The translations under genes were made by a program, and so were the position numbers. A stretch of DNA of 7,760 bases. Source: Desulfobacterales bacterium (GTDB lineage Bacteria > Desulfobacterota > Desulfobacteria > Desulfobacterales > BuS5). A model generated the notes under the pieces. The model saw only the letters and a program-made list of their open reading frames with translations. It was not told the origin of the DNA and ran no database searches. The DNA is taken from assembly GCA_016735355.1 (NCBI GenBank), contig JAERRQ010000186.1, positions 1 to 7,760 of the forward strand, given 5' to 3'. Shown here in pieces: positions 1 through 6,493 of this stretch. Within the stretch, counting starts at the first letter, position 1, and every line of letters begins with the position of its first letter.

Positions 1-611
1 CAATGCAAGTCAGGCAGAAAAAAAAATTTAAAAAGAGCTCCGGTAACAAGAACCGCGGATAAGCCTCCTACTCGGCCTCCTATGGTTTTTCCAGGGCTTA
101 CGGATGGACATAGTTTATGTCGACCAAGGAAAGAACCTGTATAAAATGCTCCTGTATCTCCTACAACAACAAGGAGCAAAAGAAAAAAAGTCCATATTAT
201 GCCTTCATCGCTGTTTCTAATCAAAACAATCAACGAAAGTAAAACAGGAACATATAAAATTCCCAGAATATCCTTAGCAATAATATCGGTTATCTGTAGC
301 TCCGGCTTGTATGATAAAACAACAATTATTCCCGAGGCAATAAGATGACAAGCAATAACAACAGGAATTAAATCAAAAAACTTCCAGTATGAGAATAGAA
401 TAATTATAATTCCGGTTAAATAACATAACCATATAAGCAAGCTGAATTTTCGCATTTCTCCATTGGTAAATACAATGCGGAAATATTCCCATAAAGCAAT
501 GATCGAGATACCGCTTATGACTATTGAAAATAAAAAAGCCCCCCCCTTGTAAATAAGGAAAATTACAAAAGGGAGGGCAACAAAACTTGTAATCCATCTT
601 TTTAAATGCAT
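1..611 (-). CDS. cdsA: Phosphatidate cytidylyltransferase (CDP-diglyceride synthase), 3' end cut off by window edge
   Basis: An open frame of 203 codons runs from an ATG at 611 to the left edge with no stop, so the C-terminal part is missing. CdsA is an inner-membrane enzyme that makes CDP-diacylglycerol from phosphatidate and CTP, the branch point of phospholipid synthesis. The N-terminus MHLKRWITSF followed by a hydrophobic helix is typical of the family. About seven hydrophobic stretches are visible, near residues 6-21, 25-42, 57-75, 81-100, 113-131, 138-150 and 181-199. Family-like polar motifs are GDTGAFYTGSFLGRHK (151-166) and SPGKTIGGRVGG (172-183). The classical C-terminal signature with KD and HGG lies beyond the window. 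No clear Shine-Dalgarno precedes the ATG. A TTG at 674 is in frame but would add 21 non-conserved residues. Codons 22-25 contain a run of eight G, and the frame is intact across it. dxr and rseP often follow in related genomes, but that cannot be seen here. Confidence 0.93.
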   Translation of the reverse strand, partial: MHLKRWITSFVALPFVIFLIYKGGAFLFSIVISGISIIALWEYFRIVFTNGEMRKFSLLIWLCYLTGIIIILFSYWKFFDLIPVVIACHLIASGIIVVLSYKPELQITDIIAKDILGILYVPVLLSLIVLIRNSDEGIIWTFFLLLLVVVGDTGAFYTGSFLGRHKLCPSVSPGKTIGGRVGGLSAVLVTGALFKFFFLPDLH

Positions 612-644
612 AAACGCTGATTTATTTTTTATATAGATTGATAG

Positions 645-674
645 ATTATTACCTGGTTTTAAAATTTGGGACAA
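645..674 (-). promoter_or_regulatory. Possible sigma70-type promoter before cdsA
   Basis: Read on the minus strand, TTGTCC (674-669) and AATAAT (650-645) are separated by 18 bases. They match the -35 and -10 consensus at 4 of 6 and 5 of 6 positions. The pair lies after the inverted repeat and 34 bases before the cdsA ATG, in a 162-bp gap that is long for this compact operon. The region is AT-rich, so chance matches are likely, and this is a tentative call. It would give cdsA and any downstream genes transcription independent of uppS. Confidence 0.3.
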
Positions 675-683
675 GGCCAGAGG

Positions 684-735
684 GAATAGGGGTTTAAAAT
701 CATGAGTAGGGGTTCAAAATCTTGAACCCCTACTC
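684..735. repeat. Three-arm repeat: perfect 14-bp inverted repeat plus a degenerate tandem copy
   Basis: Positions 704-717 (GAGTAGGGGTTCAA) and 722-735 (its exact reverse complement) form a 14-bp perfect stem with a 4-base loop. The 20 bases at 684-703 are a tandem copy of 704-723 with 17 of 20 identities, so a third arm, GAATAGGGGTTTAA, lies at 684-697. In RNA from the minus strand the arm at 722-735 can pair with 704-717 (perfect) or with 684-697 (one G-U wobble and one mismatch over 14), and the two pairings exclude each other. No T-run follows the stem on either strand, so it is not a canonical intrinsic terminator. It could be a REP-like dispersed intergenic palindrome, an mRNA-stabilising hairpin or a protein-binding site. 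The uppS-cdsA gap (612-773) otherwise shows only the weak promoter candidate. Confidence 0.9.
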
Positions 736-773
736 CTACGACCGATAACGCGATGAAATTATTTATGTAAAAG

Positions 774-1529
774 CTATACCTTACCGAACCGGCGCTCTCT
801 GCCTTGATAGTCTTTAAGGATGCTTATGAATTCTTTACTGCCAAAGTCAGGCCAAAGAGTATCTGTGATAAAGATTTCCGCGTACGCTATCTGCCATAAA
901 AGAAAATTGCTGATACGCATCTCACCGCTGGTTCGTATAAGAAGATCAGGATCCGGCATTGCCCTGGTATAAAGATTGTCTGATATTAAATCTTCAGTGA
1001 TCTGATCTTGCATAGCACCAGGATCAATTATTCCATTTTTAACTTTTCCTGCAATCTTCTGAACTGCCCTTACTATTTCATCTCTTCCTCCATAACTTAT
1101 AGCAAGGTTCAGGAGGAGCCCCTTATTGTTTTTTGTTAATTCCATGGCATTGCGCAAAGCATTCCGCACGTCCTCGGACAAACGTTCTATCTGGCCAATT
1201 GCATTGAGACGGATATCGTTTTCCACCATCTCCTTCTGCTCTTTCAAAAGGAATCTCTTAAGAATAGACATAAGCGCAGCCACCTCAACTTTTGGCCGCT
1301 GCCAATTTTCTGTGGAAAAAGCAAAAAGCGTAAGAATCGGGATACCGATTTTCCGACAAGTTTTAACGATTGCCCGTACAGTATCCGCTCCTTTTTCATG
1401 GCCTTTTATTCGATTTAAAAGTCTCTTTTTGGCCCATCTGCCGTTACCGTCCATTATAATGGCAACATGTTTTGGAATATATTCAGACCCAAGCTCTGTA
1501 GCATCAATAGAGGAAATCCTGGAGCCCAT
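774..1529 (-). CDS. uppS: Undecaprenyl diphosphate synthase (cis-prenyltransferase)
   Basis: UppS condenses isopentenyl diphosphate onto farnesyl diphosphate to give C55 undecaprenyl diphosphate, the lipid carrier for peptidoglycan and other surface polymers. From the ATG at 1529 the protein has 251 residues, normal for the family. The diagnostic motifs are in order: MDGNGRWAK (26-34) with the catalytic Asp at 27, RIKGHEKGAD near 40-49, FAFSTENWQRP near 69-79, LAISYGGRDE near 142-151, and RTSGEMRISNFLLWQ near 199-213 with the diphosphate-binding Arg and Ser. An in-frame TTG at 1544 would add five residues and overlap frr. The ATG is preferred because it puts the catalytic Asp next to its position in E. 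coli UppS (Asp26). The TTG has a purine-rich AAGGA upstream, so it is not excluded. The frr stop ends 4 bp before the ATG, which suggests translational coupling. Ends in TAG. Confidence 0.97.
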   Translation of the reverse strand: MGSRISSIDATELGSEYIPKHVAIIMDGNGRWAKKRLLNRIKGHEKGADTVRAIVKTCRKIGIPILTLFAFSTENWQRPKVEVAALMSILKRFLLKEQKEMVENDIRLNAIGQIERLSEDVRNALRNAMELTKNNKGLLLNLAISYGGRDEIVRAVQKIAGKVKNGIIDPGAMQDQITEDLISDNLYTRAMPDPDLLIRTSGEMRISNFLLWQIAYAEIFITDTLWPDFGSKEFISILKDYQGRERRFGKV

Positions 1530-1533
1530 TTTA

Positions 1534-2091
1534 TCAGAATTCAAGAATTTCTTTTTCCTTCTCTTTATAAATTTCGTCTATCGCCTTGATATTCTCGTCG
1601 GTTATAGTCTGAATCTGATCCTGGGCCTTAAACGCGACGTCTTCTGCAACATCGCCATCTTTTTTAAGACCCTTTAACACCTCGTTTGAATCCCGCCTGA
1701 TATTACGTACAGCGACCTTGTAATCTTCACACTTCTGGTGAACAATTTTACCAAGTTTTTTCCGCCTCTCTTCCGTAAGCGGAGGAATGGAAATACGAAT
1801 AATTTTCCCGTCACTTGAAGGAGTTAATCCTAAATCCGACTTTAAAATCGCCTTTTCTATATTTTTAATCGCCGAAACATCCCACGGCTGTATAGTTATG
1901 AGGCGGCTTTCAGGCACGGCAAGAGATGCCATCTGGTCAATCAGGGTAAGTGTACCATAATAATCAACCCGTATGCCGTCAAAAAGATTGAGGGATGCCC
2001 GCCCTGTTCTTATACGCACTAATTCATTCTTCAGTGCACTTATTGACTTGTCCATCTTTTCCCTGGTTTCCTCATAAATAGATTCAATCAT
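1534..2091 (-). CDS. frr: Ribosome recycling factor
   Basis: Frr (RRF) works with EF-G and IF3 to split post-termination ribosomes and release mRNA and tRNA. The protein has 185 residues, the standard length, and is full length. Conserved elements are VRIRTGRAS (25-33) in the first helix, the domain II beta-rich stretch from about 35 to 104 with VPESRLITIQPWD (59-71), PLTEERRKKL (104-113), and VRNIRRDSNE (128-137) with the functionally important Arg at 132. The C-terminus is helical and charged. The ATG at 2091 is preceded by GAGG about ten bases upstream, located just after the pyrH stop. Only 15 bp separate it from pyrH. Ends in TGA, just before uppS. Confidence 0.98.
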   Translation of the reverse strand: MIESIYEETREKMDKSISALKNELVRIRTGRASLNLFDGIRVDYYGTLTLIDQMASLAVPESRLITIQPWDVSAIKNIEKAILKSDLGLTPSSDGKIIRISIPPLTEERRKKLGKIVHQKCEDYKVAVRNIRRDSNEVLKGLKKDGDVAEDVAFKAQDQIQTITDENIKAIDEIYKEKEKEILEF

Positions 2092-2106
2092 GGTTTTTTT
2101 ACCTCA

Positions 2107-2838
2107 TTATATAGTGTCGTTAGTGTTAGTGATCAATGTGCCGATTTCCTCACCGCATATAACATTCTTTATGTTACCGCTTACATTAAGGTTAAAGACC
2201 ACAAGAGGCAGTGAATTGTCCATTGCAAGAGAAACAGCAGTTACATCCATGACTTTAAGCTGCTTTCTAAGAACATCCATATAGCTGGTTTTTTTAATAA
2301 AAATGGCATCATGATTCTTTATGGGATCAGAATCATACAAACCATCTACTTTGGTTGCCTTTAAAAATATTTCGGCGTGAATCTCCTGTGCTCTTAAAAC
2401 AGCGGCTGTATCGGTAGTAAAGTAAGGATTACCTGTCCCTGCTCCAAAAATAACAACCCGTCCCTTTTCCAAATGCCTGACAGCTTTTCTCAGTATATAA
2501 GGCTCTGCCACTTCATGAATCGATAATGCTGTTTGAACACGGGTTTGGACTCCCTTTTTTTCCAAGGCACCTTGCAGTGCAAGACAGTTTATAACAGTAG
2601 CCAGCATACCCATATGGTCTGCTGCCGTTCTTTCCATCCCATATGAACTTGCCGCAACCCCCCTGAAAATATTACCTCCGCCAACGACTATACCCATTTC
2701 TACACCAAGATCGACTATCTCTTTAATCTCTTCGGCCACATTGTTTATCATTGCAGGGCTTATGCCGAAGCCCTGCTTTCCCATCAGAGCTTCACCACTC
2801 AATTTTAACAAAATTCTTTTATAAAGTGGATCTGACAA
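2107..2838 (-). CDS. pyrH: Uridylate (UMP) kinase, TTG start
   Basis: PyrH phosphorylates UMP to UDP with ATP in pyrimidine nucleotide synthesis. It is a hexameric amino-acid-kinase-fold enzyme, unlike eukaryotic UMP/CMP kinases. The 243 residues are of normal length. Visible motifs are [12 protein letters not shown] (9-20), [10 protein letters not shown] (51-60), [17 protein letters not shown] (74-90), [13 protein letters not shown] (131-143) at the UMP-binding site, and [12 protein letters not shown] (161-172). The start is TTG at 2838: the next in-frame Met is residue 19, inside the conserved KLSGEALMG motif, so it is too late. A strong GGGGGAG lies eight bases before the TTG. The gene begins 3 bp after the tsf stop. 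The rpsB-tsf-pyrH-frr order is widely conserved in bacteria. Confidence 0.98.
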   Translation of the reverse strand: MSDPLYKRILLKLSGEALMGKQGFGISPAMINNVAEEIKEIVDLGVEMGIVVGGGNIFRGVAASSYGMERTAADHMGMLATVINCLALQGALEKKGVQTRVQTALSIHEVAEPYILRKAVRHLEKGRVVIFGAGTGNPYFTTDTAAVLRAQEIHAEIFLKATKVDGLYDSDPIKNHDAIFIKKTSYMDVLRKQLKVMDVTAVSLAMDNSLPLVVFNLNVSGNIKNVICGEEIGTLITNTNDTI

Positions 2839-2841
2839 GGC

Positions 2842-3441
2842 TTATTCTCCCCCTGTCTGGAATCTCACAAACCGTTTTATCGTAATATTTTCCCCTATTT
2901 TAGCTATCATCTCGTTTATCAAGTCCGATATAGCAATATTGGGATCACGCACATAAGGCTGACTCAACAGGCAATTCTCCTTGAAAAATTTATTAAGTTT
3001 ACCTTCTGCTATTTTGTCCAGAATGTTTTCTGGCTTGCCGGTTTCAAGCGCCTGGGCACGGTAAATTTCTTTCTCCTTATTAATTACATCTTCAGGAACA
3101 TCTTCCGGCCTGATACCAACAGGGTTTGTAGCTGCAATATGCATTGCAATATTTTTTGCAAATTCAAGAAAATCTTCATTTTTTGCTACAAAATCAGTCT
3201 CACAATTTACTTCCACAAGAGTCCCGAGTTTCCCGCCCATATGTATATAAGATGCAATAACGCCTTCACTCATTGATCTGCCGGCACGTTTTGCAGCAGT
3301 TGCCAACCCTTTTTTTCTTAAAAAATCAACTGCTTTAGATACATCGCCACCGCATTCGGTCAGCGCCTCCTTGCAGTCCATCATGCCGGCTCCGGTGTTC
3401 TCCCGAAGCTGTTTAACCATTGCAGCGCTTACTTTAGTCAT
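2842..3441 (-). CDS. tsf: Translation elongation factor Ts, short form
   Basis: EF-Ts is the guanine nucleotide exchange factor for EF-Tu. The N-terminal UBA-like domain is clear: VKQLRENTGAGMMDCKEAL (9-27), then GGDVSKAVDFLRKKGLA (31-47). The core domain carries VEVNCETDFVAKNEDF (76-91), whose TDFV (82-85) holds the Asp-Phe pair that disrupts Mg2+ binding in EF-Tu. At 199 residues it is much shorter than E. coli EF-Ts (about 283) and close to the Thermus form, which has a single core subdomain and acts as a dimer. The reading frame is intact, so this is a natural short form. The ATG at 3441 has AAGGAG about ten bases upstream. The gap to rpsB is 26 bp. Confidence 0.97.
   Translation of the reverse strand: MTKVSAAMVKQLRENTGAGMMDCKEALTECGGDVSKAVDFLRKKGLATAAKRAGRSMSEGVIASYIHMGGKLGTLVEVNCETDFVAKNEDFLEFAKNIAMHIAATNPVGIRPEDVPEDVINKEKEIYRAQALETGKPENILDKIAEGKLNKFFKENCLLSQPYVRDPNIAISDLINEMIAKIGENITIKRFVRFQTGGE
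2847..2853 (-). promoter_or_regulatory. Ribosome binding site that fixes the TTG start of pyrH
   Basis: On the minus strand GGGGGAG sits inside the last codons of tsf (Gly-Gly-Glu), with eight bases between it and the TTG at 2838. This is good spacing and a strong purine core. It supports initiation at a non-ATG codon and implies coupling to tsf translation. Confidence 0.75.
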
Positions 3442-3467
3442 TATATGTTATCTCCTTATGGTTTATA

Positions 3468-4358
3468 TCAAGCTCCGTTACTCTCTGTTGCCTCAGATGA
3501 ACCTACAGGTTCGATATTATCTTCTGCTACAGCACGTTTAATTATTTCCACAACAGGTCCATCCGTACCGTCAGAAATTATTTTTCTTTCTCCTGGCTGC
3601 AAATCCGCATCGTCTGTAGGTTCGACTACCTCTTCTTCAACATCCTTATCAGCGGCAGCCTGCTGCTTTTCTTCAAAAAGCTCCCTTCCTTCAATACAGG
3701 CATCTGCTATCCTTGATGCTATAAGACGGATAGCGCGAATTGCATCATCATTGCCGGGTATAACGTAATCAATAGGATCAGGGTTACAATTAGTATCAAC
3801 GATGGCGATAACAGGTATACCCAATCTGTTTCCTTCACGAACTGCTATTGCTTCCTTTCTGGCATCGACAACAAAAATAGCGCCCGGCAAATGATTCATG
3901 GTGCGTATCCCGCCCAGGGTATTATCAAGTTTTACTCGTTCTTTACCAAGTTTCAATCTTTCTTTTTTTGGGAAGAGATCTATTGATCCGTCATTTTCAA
4001 TTCTATTAAGATAATTCAGGCGGTCTATACTTTTTTTAATAGTCTGGAAATTAGTCAGCATTCCCCCCAGCCACCTGTTATGGACATAAAACATTTCGCA
4101 TCGATTAGCCTCTTCATAAATTGATGCCCTGGCCTGTTTTTTGGTGCCGACAAAGAGGATGGACTTACCATTTGCCACCGAATCACTTACAAAATCAAGT
4201 ACTTTCCTGAACATGTTAACGGTTTTTTGTAAGTCTATAATATAGATGCCGTTTCTTGCCCCAAAAATATAGGATTTCATTTTAGGATTCCAGCGTCTGG
4301 TCTGATGGCCGAAATGTACTCCTGCTTCCAGTAATTCCTTCATTGTGATGTGTGACAT
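3468..4358 (-). CDS. rpsB: 30S ribosomal protein S2 with acidic C-terminal extension
   Basis: S2 binds late to the 30S subunit near the head-body junction and is needed for S1 docking. The core is typical: [20 protein letters not shown] (6-25), [20 protein letters not shown] (27-46), FVGTKKQA (69-76), [11 protein letters not shown] (94-104), [13 protein letters not shown] (157-169) and [14 protein letters not shown] (181-194). The protein has 296 residues against about 240 in E. coli. The surplus lies after residue 229: a low-complexity, Asp/Glu-rich tail without recognisable domain motifs. Frame and codon use look continuous, so the tail is probably real. The ATG at 4358 has a perfect AAGGAG six bases upstream. 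It is the first gene after a 166-bp gap with a possible promoter and structured leader. Confidence 0.98.
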   Translation of the reverse strand: MSHITMKELLEAGVHFGHQTRRWNPKMKSYIFGARNGIYIIDLQKTVNMFRKVLDFVSDSVANGKSILFVGTKKQARASIYEEANRCEMFYVHNRWLGGMLTNFQTIKKSIDRLNYLNRIENDGSIDLFPKKERLKLGKERVKLDNTLGGIRTMNHLPGAIFVVDARKEAIAVREGNRLGIPVIAIVDTNCNPDPIDYVIPGNDDAIRAIRLIASRIADACIEGRELFEEKQQAAADKDVEEEVVEPTDDADLQPGERKIISDGTDGPVVEIIKRAVAEDNIEPVGSSEATESNGA

Positions 4359-4470
4359 AAAATTCTCCTTGTATCGGTTATTCGAAGCCTAAGCCTCGGT
4401 TCTTCCATCTCTTTCTGCCCTGTGTCTAACTTTATCAAAAAGCACCGGAACCCAGGTCCAGAGACGTGTT
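4359..4470 (-). promoter_or_regulatory. Candidate structured leader of rpsB-tsf mRNA
   Basis: The likely 5' untranslated region of rpsB is about 110 bases and holds two small hairpins. The first pairs CTGGA (4461-4457) with TCCGG (4449-4445) and is followed by TGC and five T (4441-4437), weakly like an attenuator. The second, at 4398-4383, is CGAGGC-TTAG-GCTTCG, a six-pair stem with one G-U, 12 bases before the Shine-Dalgarno. In gammaproteobacteria S2 represses its own rpsB-tsf mRNA through a leader structure. A similar role here is inferred from position only, and I do not recognise the published S2 leader consensus in it. Confidence 0.35.
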
Positions 4471-4474
4471 AGTT

Positions 4475-4502
4475 ATTACAAATTTTTAAGCTTAACAAAC
4501 AA
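4475..4502 (-). promoter_or_regulatory. Possible sigma70-type promoter for rpsB-tsf-pyrH-frr-uppS
   Basis: On the minus strand TTGTTT (4502-4497) and TGTAAT (4480-4475) are 16 bases apart. The -10 matches 5 of 6 and the -35 only 3 of 6 consensus positions. Transcription would start near 4468, giving a leader of about 110 bases. The site sits just downstream of the prmC stop, where a new transcription unit would be expected. The local sequence is AT-rich, so confidence is modest. Confidence 0.35.
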
Positions 4503-4524
4503 ATGGCTATTTAGCAACCTGCAA

Positions 4525-5415
4525 TTAATATTTTTTCTTCATAGAGGCAATTCTATAGAACCCACTGTAATCCTTTATAAAAATTATATTATCATATGCT
4601 CCGCATTCCTCAATGATTGCCCCCAAACCATCTTTTTGGTCATGCCCTATTTCAAGCAGCAAACTCCCTTCTTCTCTAAGGTAGTTATGTGCGCTTATCA
4701 AAATATGTCTTAACGCAGAAAATCCGTCTTTGCCGCCGTCAAGGGCATTTAAAGGCTCATATTTCCAAATCTCTGGCTCAAGACTTGGGATAACCACAGA
4801 TTTTATGTATGGAGGATTCGAAATAATAATATCAAATTTTAAAAGATCATTCTTCAATGGGGCAAGCCAGTCTCCTGAAAAAAAATGTATAGCGGAGGCA
4901 CAACCATGCCGAACAGCATTCTTCCCGGCAAGCATAACGACATCAATAGAATTGTCGGATGCAAAGAAGATATTTTTGGGTTTCTCTGAAGCTAATGCAA
5001 TAATAATAGCGCCTGAACCGGTGCCAAGTTCCAAGACCCGGGCAGGCCCCGGCAAGTCTTCCGGCATTAATGCAAGCGCTGTCTCTACAAGGCATTCGGT
5101 CTCCGGCCGGGGTATAAGTGAATCTTTTGTTATTGAAAGATCAATTGACCAGAATTCCTTATGGCCTGTAATATATGCAACAGGTTCCCGGTTCCTTCTT
5201 CTCTTAATCAAAGATTTGAAAAAAGAAAGCTCTGCCTTGTCAAGCGGCTTGTCAAATTGCAAATACAAATCAATACGTTCTATATTTAAGGTATAAGCCA
5301 GCAGTATCTCTGCGGTTGATCTGGGACTGTCTATTCTGTGGGATTTAAAATATGAAGTGGTCCATTCAAGGATTTTCAGGATGGTCCATTCAGGCGGCGT
5401 CGACTGATTCTGCAT
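4525..5415 (-). CDS. prmC: Release factor glutamine methyltransferase PrmC (HemK family)
   Basis: PrmC uses S-adenosylmethionine to N5-methylate the glutamine of the GGQ motif in RF1 and RF2, which speeds peptide release. The start chosen is the ATG at 5415, giving 296 residues. Its N-terminal helical domain starts with [19 protein letters not shown], as usual for the family. [14 protein letters not shown] sequence ([15 protein letters not shown], about 75-89) and IPRPETE (101-107) precede the Rossmann fold. The SAM-binding ELGTGSGAI is at 129-137 and the catalytic NPPYI at 200-204, which contacts the substrate glutamine. An upstream in-frame ATG at 5454 would add 13 residues and lengthen the overlap with prfA to 65 bp. 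Neither start has a clear Shine-Dalgarno, so translation is probably coupled to prfA (26-bp overlap). The pairing with the gene for its substrate supports the assignment. Confidence 0.96.
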   Translation of the reverse strand: MQNQSTPPEWTILKILEWTTSYFKSHRIDSPRSTAEILLAYTLNIERIDLYLQFDKPLDKAELSFFKSLIKRRRNREPVAYITGHKEFWSIDLSITKDSLIPRPETECLVETALALMPEDLPGPARVLELGTGSGAIIIALASEKPKNIFFASDNSIDVVMLAGKNAVRHGCASAIHFFSGDWLAPLKNDLLKFDIIISNPPYIKSVVIPSLEPEIWKYEPLNALDGGKDGFSALRHILISAHNYLREEGSLLLEIGHDQKDGLGAIIEECGAYDNIIFIKDYSGFYRIASMKKKY

Positions 5416-6469
5416 TCTGTAGTGCCCGGGCCTGATAAAAGGTTGTAAGCTCATCTATAATTTCGTTAATATTTCCCTGCATAATCTCTTCAAGCTTATA
5501 AAGGGTAAGGCCCACCCTGTGGTCTGTAACTCTTCCCTGGGGAAAATTATATGTCCTTATTCTGCCGCTTCTGTCCCCGGTTCCTATCTGGTTTTTACGC
5601 TCCTGGGATCTTTTTTCATTCTGTTCCTTGATCATGTTGTCGAGCAGACGGGCGCGCAGTACTTTCATGGCCTTGTTTTTATTTTTTAATTGCGATTTTT
5701 CATCCTGGCAGGTTACTACAAGATTGGTGGGCAGGTGCGTAATCCGTACAGCCGAATCAGTGGTATTGACACTCTGACCGCCCGGGCCCGTTGCTCTGAA
5801 AACATCAATTTTGAGTTCACGGGGATCTATGTGAAGCTCGACATCTTCAGCTTCAGGAAGAACCGCAACCGTAACTGCTGATGTATGTATACGTCCCTGG
5901 GTCTCGGTAGTCGGGACTCGCTGAACACGATGAGTGCCGCTTTCGAACTTGAACCTGCTGTAAGCCCCTTTCCCATGGATCATGGCAATGACCTCTTTGA
6001 ATCCACCGACACCAGTCGCGTGGTGGGACATGGCCTCCACTTTCCAGTTTCTGCTTTCAGCATACCTGTTATACATTCTGAAAAGATCACCGGCAAAAAG
6101 GCCGGCCTCTTCGCCTCCGGTACCGGCTCGTATCTCTACGATAACATTCTTGTCGTCATTAGGATCCCTGGGCAACAAAAGCTGCTTTAACTCGCCTTCC
6201 AATCCGGTCTTTTGTTCTGTTAAAGCATCAACCTCATCCCTGGCAAGTGCTTTAATTTCAGGGTCACCGTCTTTTAAAAGTTCCAGGCTGTCTTCCAGAT
6301 CAGCAAGAGTCTGCTCATAAACCCTTAATACAGCAACGATATTGCTAAGTTCAGCATGTTCTTTACTAAATCGCTGAAATGCATTGCGATCCGATACAAT
6401 TTCAGGGCTGCTTAACAGCTTTTCAAGTTCCAGAAAGCGTTTTTCAATACCTTTTAATTTTTCAAGCAT
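5390..6469 (-). CDS. prfA: Peptide chain release factor 1 (RF1)
   Basis: RF1 recognises UAA and UAG and triggers peptidyl-tRNA hydrolysis. The 359 residues match the family length. An N-terminal helical domain 1 (about 1-100) is followed by [19 protein letters not shown] (111-129). The stop-codon recognition tripeptide is P-T-T at 186-188 in [18 protein letters not shown], the RF1-type PxT, where RF2 has SPF. The catalytic GGQ is at 230-232 in [19 protein letters not shown]. The end of domain 3/4 ([20 protein letters not shown], 294-313) is conserved. The ATG at 6469 is 24 bp after the rpmE stop, with no visible Shine-Dalgarno in that gap. The upstream codons stay in the same frame back to the rpmE stop and contain no ATG, GTG or TTG. 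The gene ends with TGA, which RF1 does not read. Confidence 0.98.
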   Translation of the reverse strand: MLEKLKGIEKRFLELEKLLSSPEIVSDRNAFQRFSKEHAELSNIVAVLRVYEQTLADLEDSLELLKDGDPEIKALARDEVDALTEQKTGLEGELKQLLLPRDPNDDKNVIVEIRAGTGGEEAGLFAGDLFRMYNRYAESRNWKVEAMSHHATGVGGFKEVIAMIHGKGAYSRFKFESGTHRVQRVPTTETQGRIHTSAVTVAVLPEAEDVELHIDPRELKIDVFRATGPGGQSVNTTDSAVRITHLPTNLVVTCQDEKSQLKNKNKAMKVLRARLLDNMIKEQNEKRSQERKNQIGTGDRSGRIRTYNFPQGRVTDHRVGLTLYKLEEIMQGNINEIIDELTTFYQARALQNAESVDAA

Positions 6470-6493
6470 GGGTATAATGGCAAACCAAAATAG

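Noticed and set aside
373..597. Minus-strand 74-codon frame inside the first part of cdsA
   Set aside because: It is an out-of-frame shadow. The overlapping frame from 611 to the left edge encodes a convincing membrane protein with CdsA motifs and is unbroken through the G8 run.
684..723. CRISPR-like direct repeats
   Set aside because: There are only two imperfect 20-bp copies, directly adjacent with no spacer, and no cas genes.
704..735. Rho-independent terminator after uppS
   Set aside because: The stem is perfect, but neither strand has a T-run directly after it, so it was recorded as a repeat.
1126..1677. Plus-strand 183-codon frame
   Set aside because: It lies antisense to uppS and frr, both of which have full family motifs, and its translation shows no recognisable features.
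4505..4519. Terminator after prmC
   Set aside because: The only stem, GGTTG with TAGCC, needs two G-U pairs in five, and the following T-rich stretch is interrupted. It is too weak to call.
4730..5296. Plus-strand 188-codon frame
   Set aside because: It is antisense to prmC with no ribosome site or family motif, so it is a shadow.
5452..5454. Upstream ATG as the prmC start
   Set aside because: The extra 13 residues do not resemble PrmC N-termini and would enlarge the overlap with prfA to 65 bp. The ATG at 5415 fits better, though neither has a clear Shine-Dalgarno.
5885..6320. Two overlapping plus-strand frames of about 100-110 codons
   Set aside because: Both are antisense to conserved parts of prfA and overlap each other. 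Neither looks like a protein.
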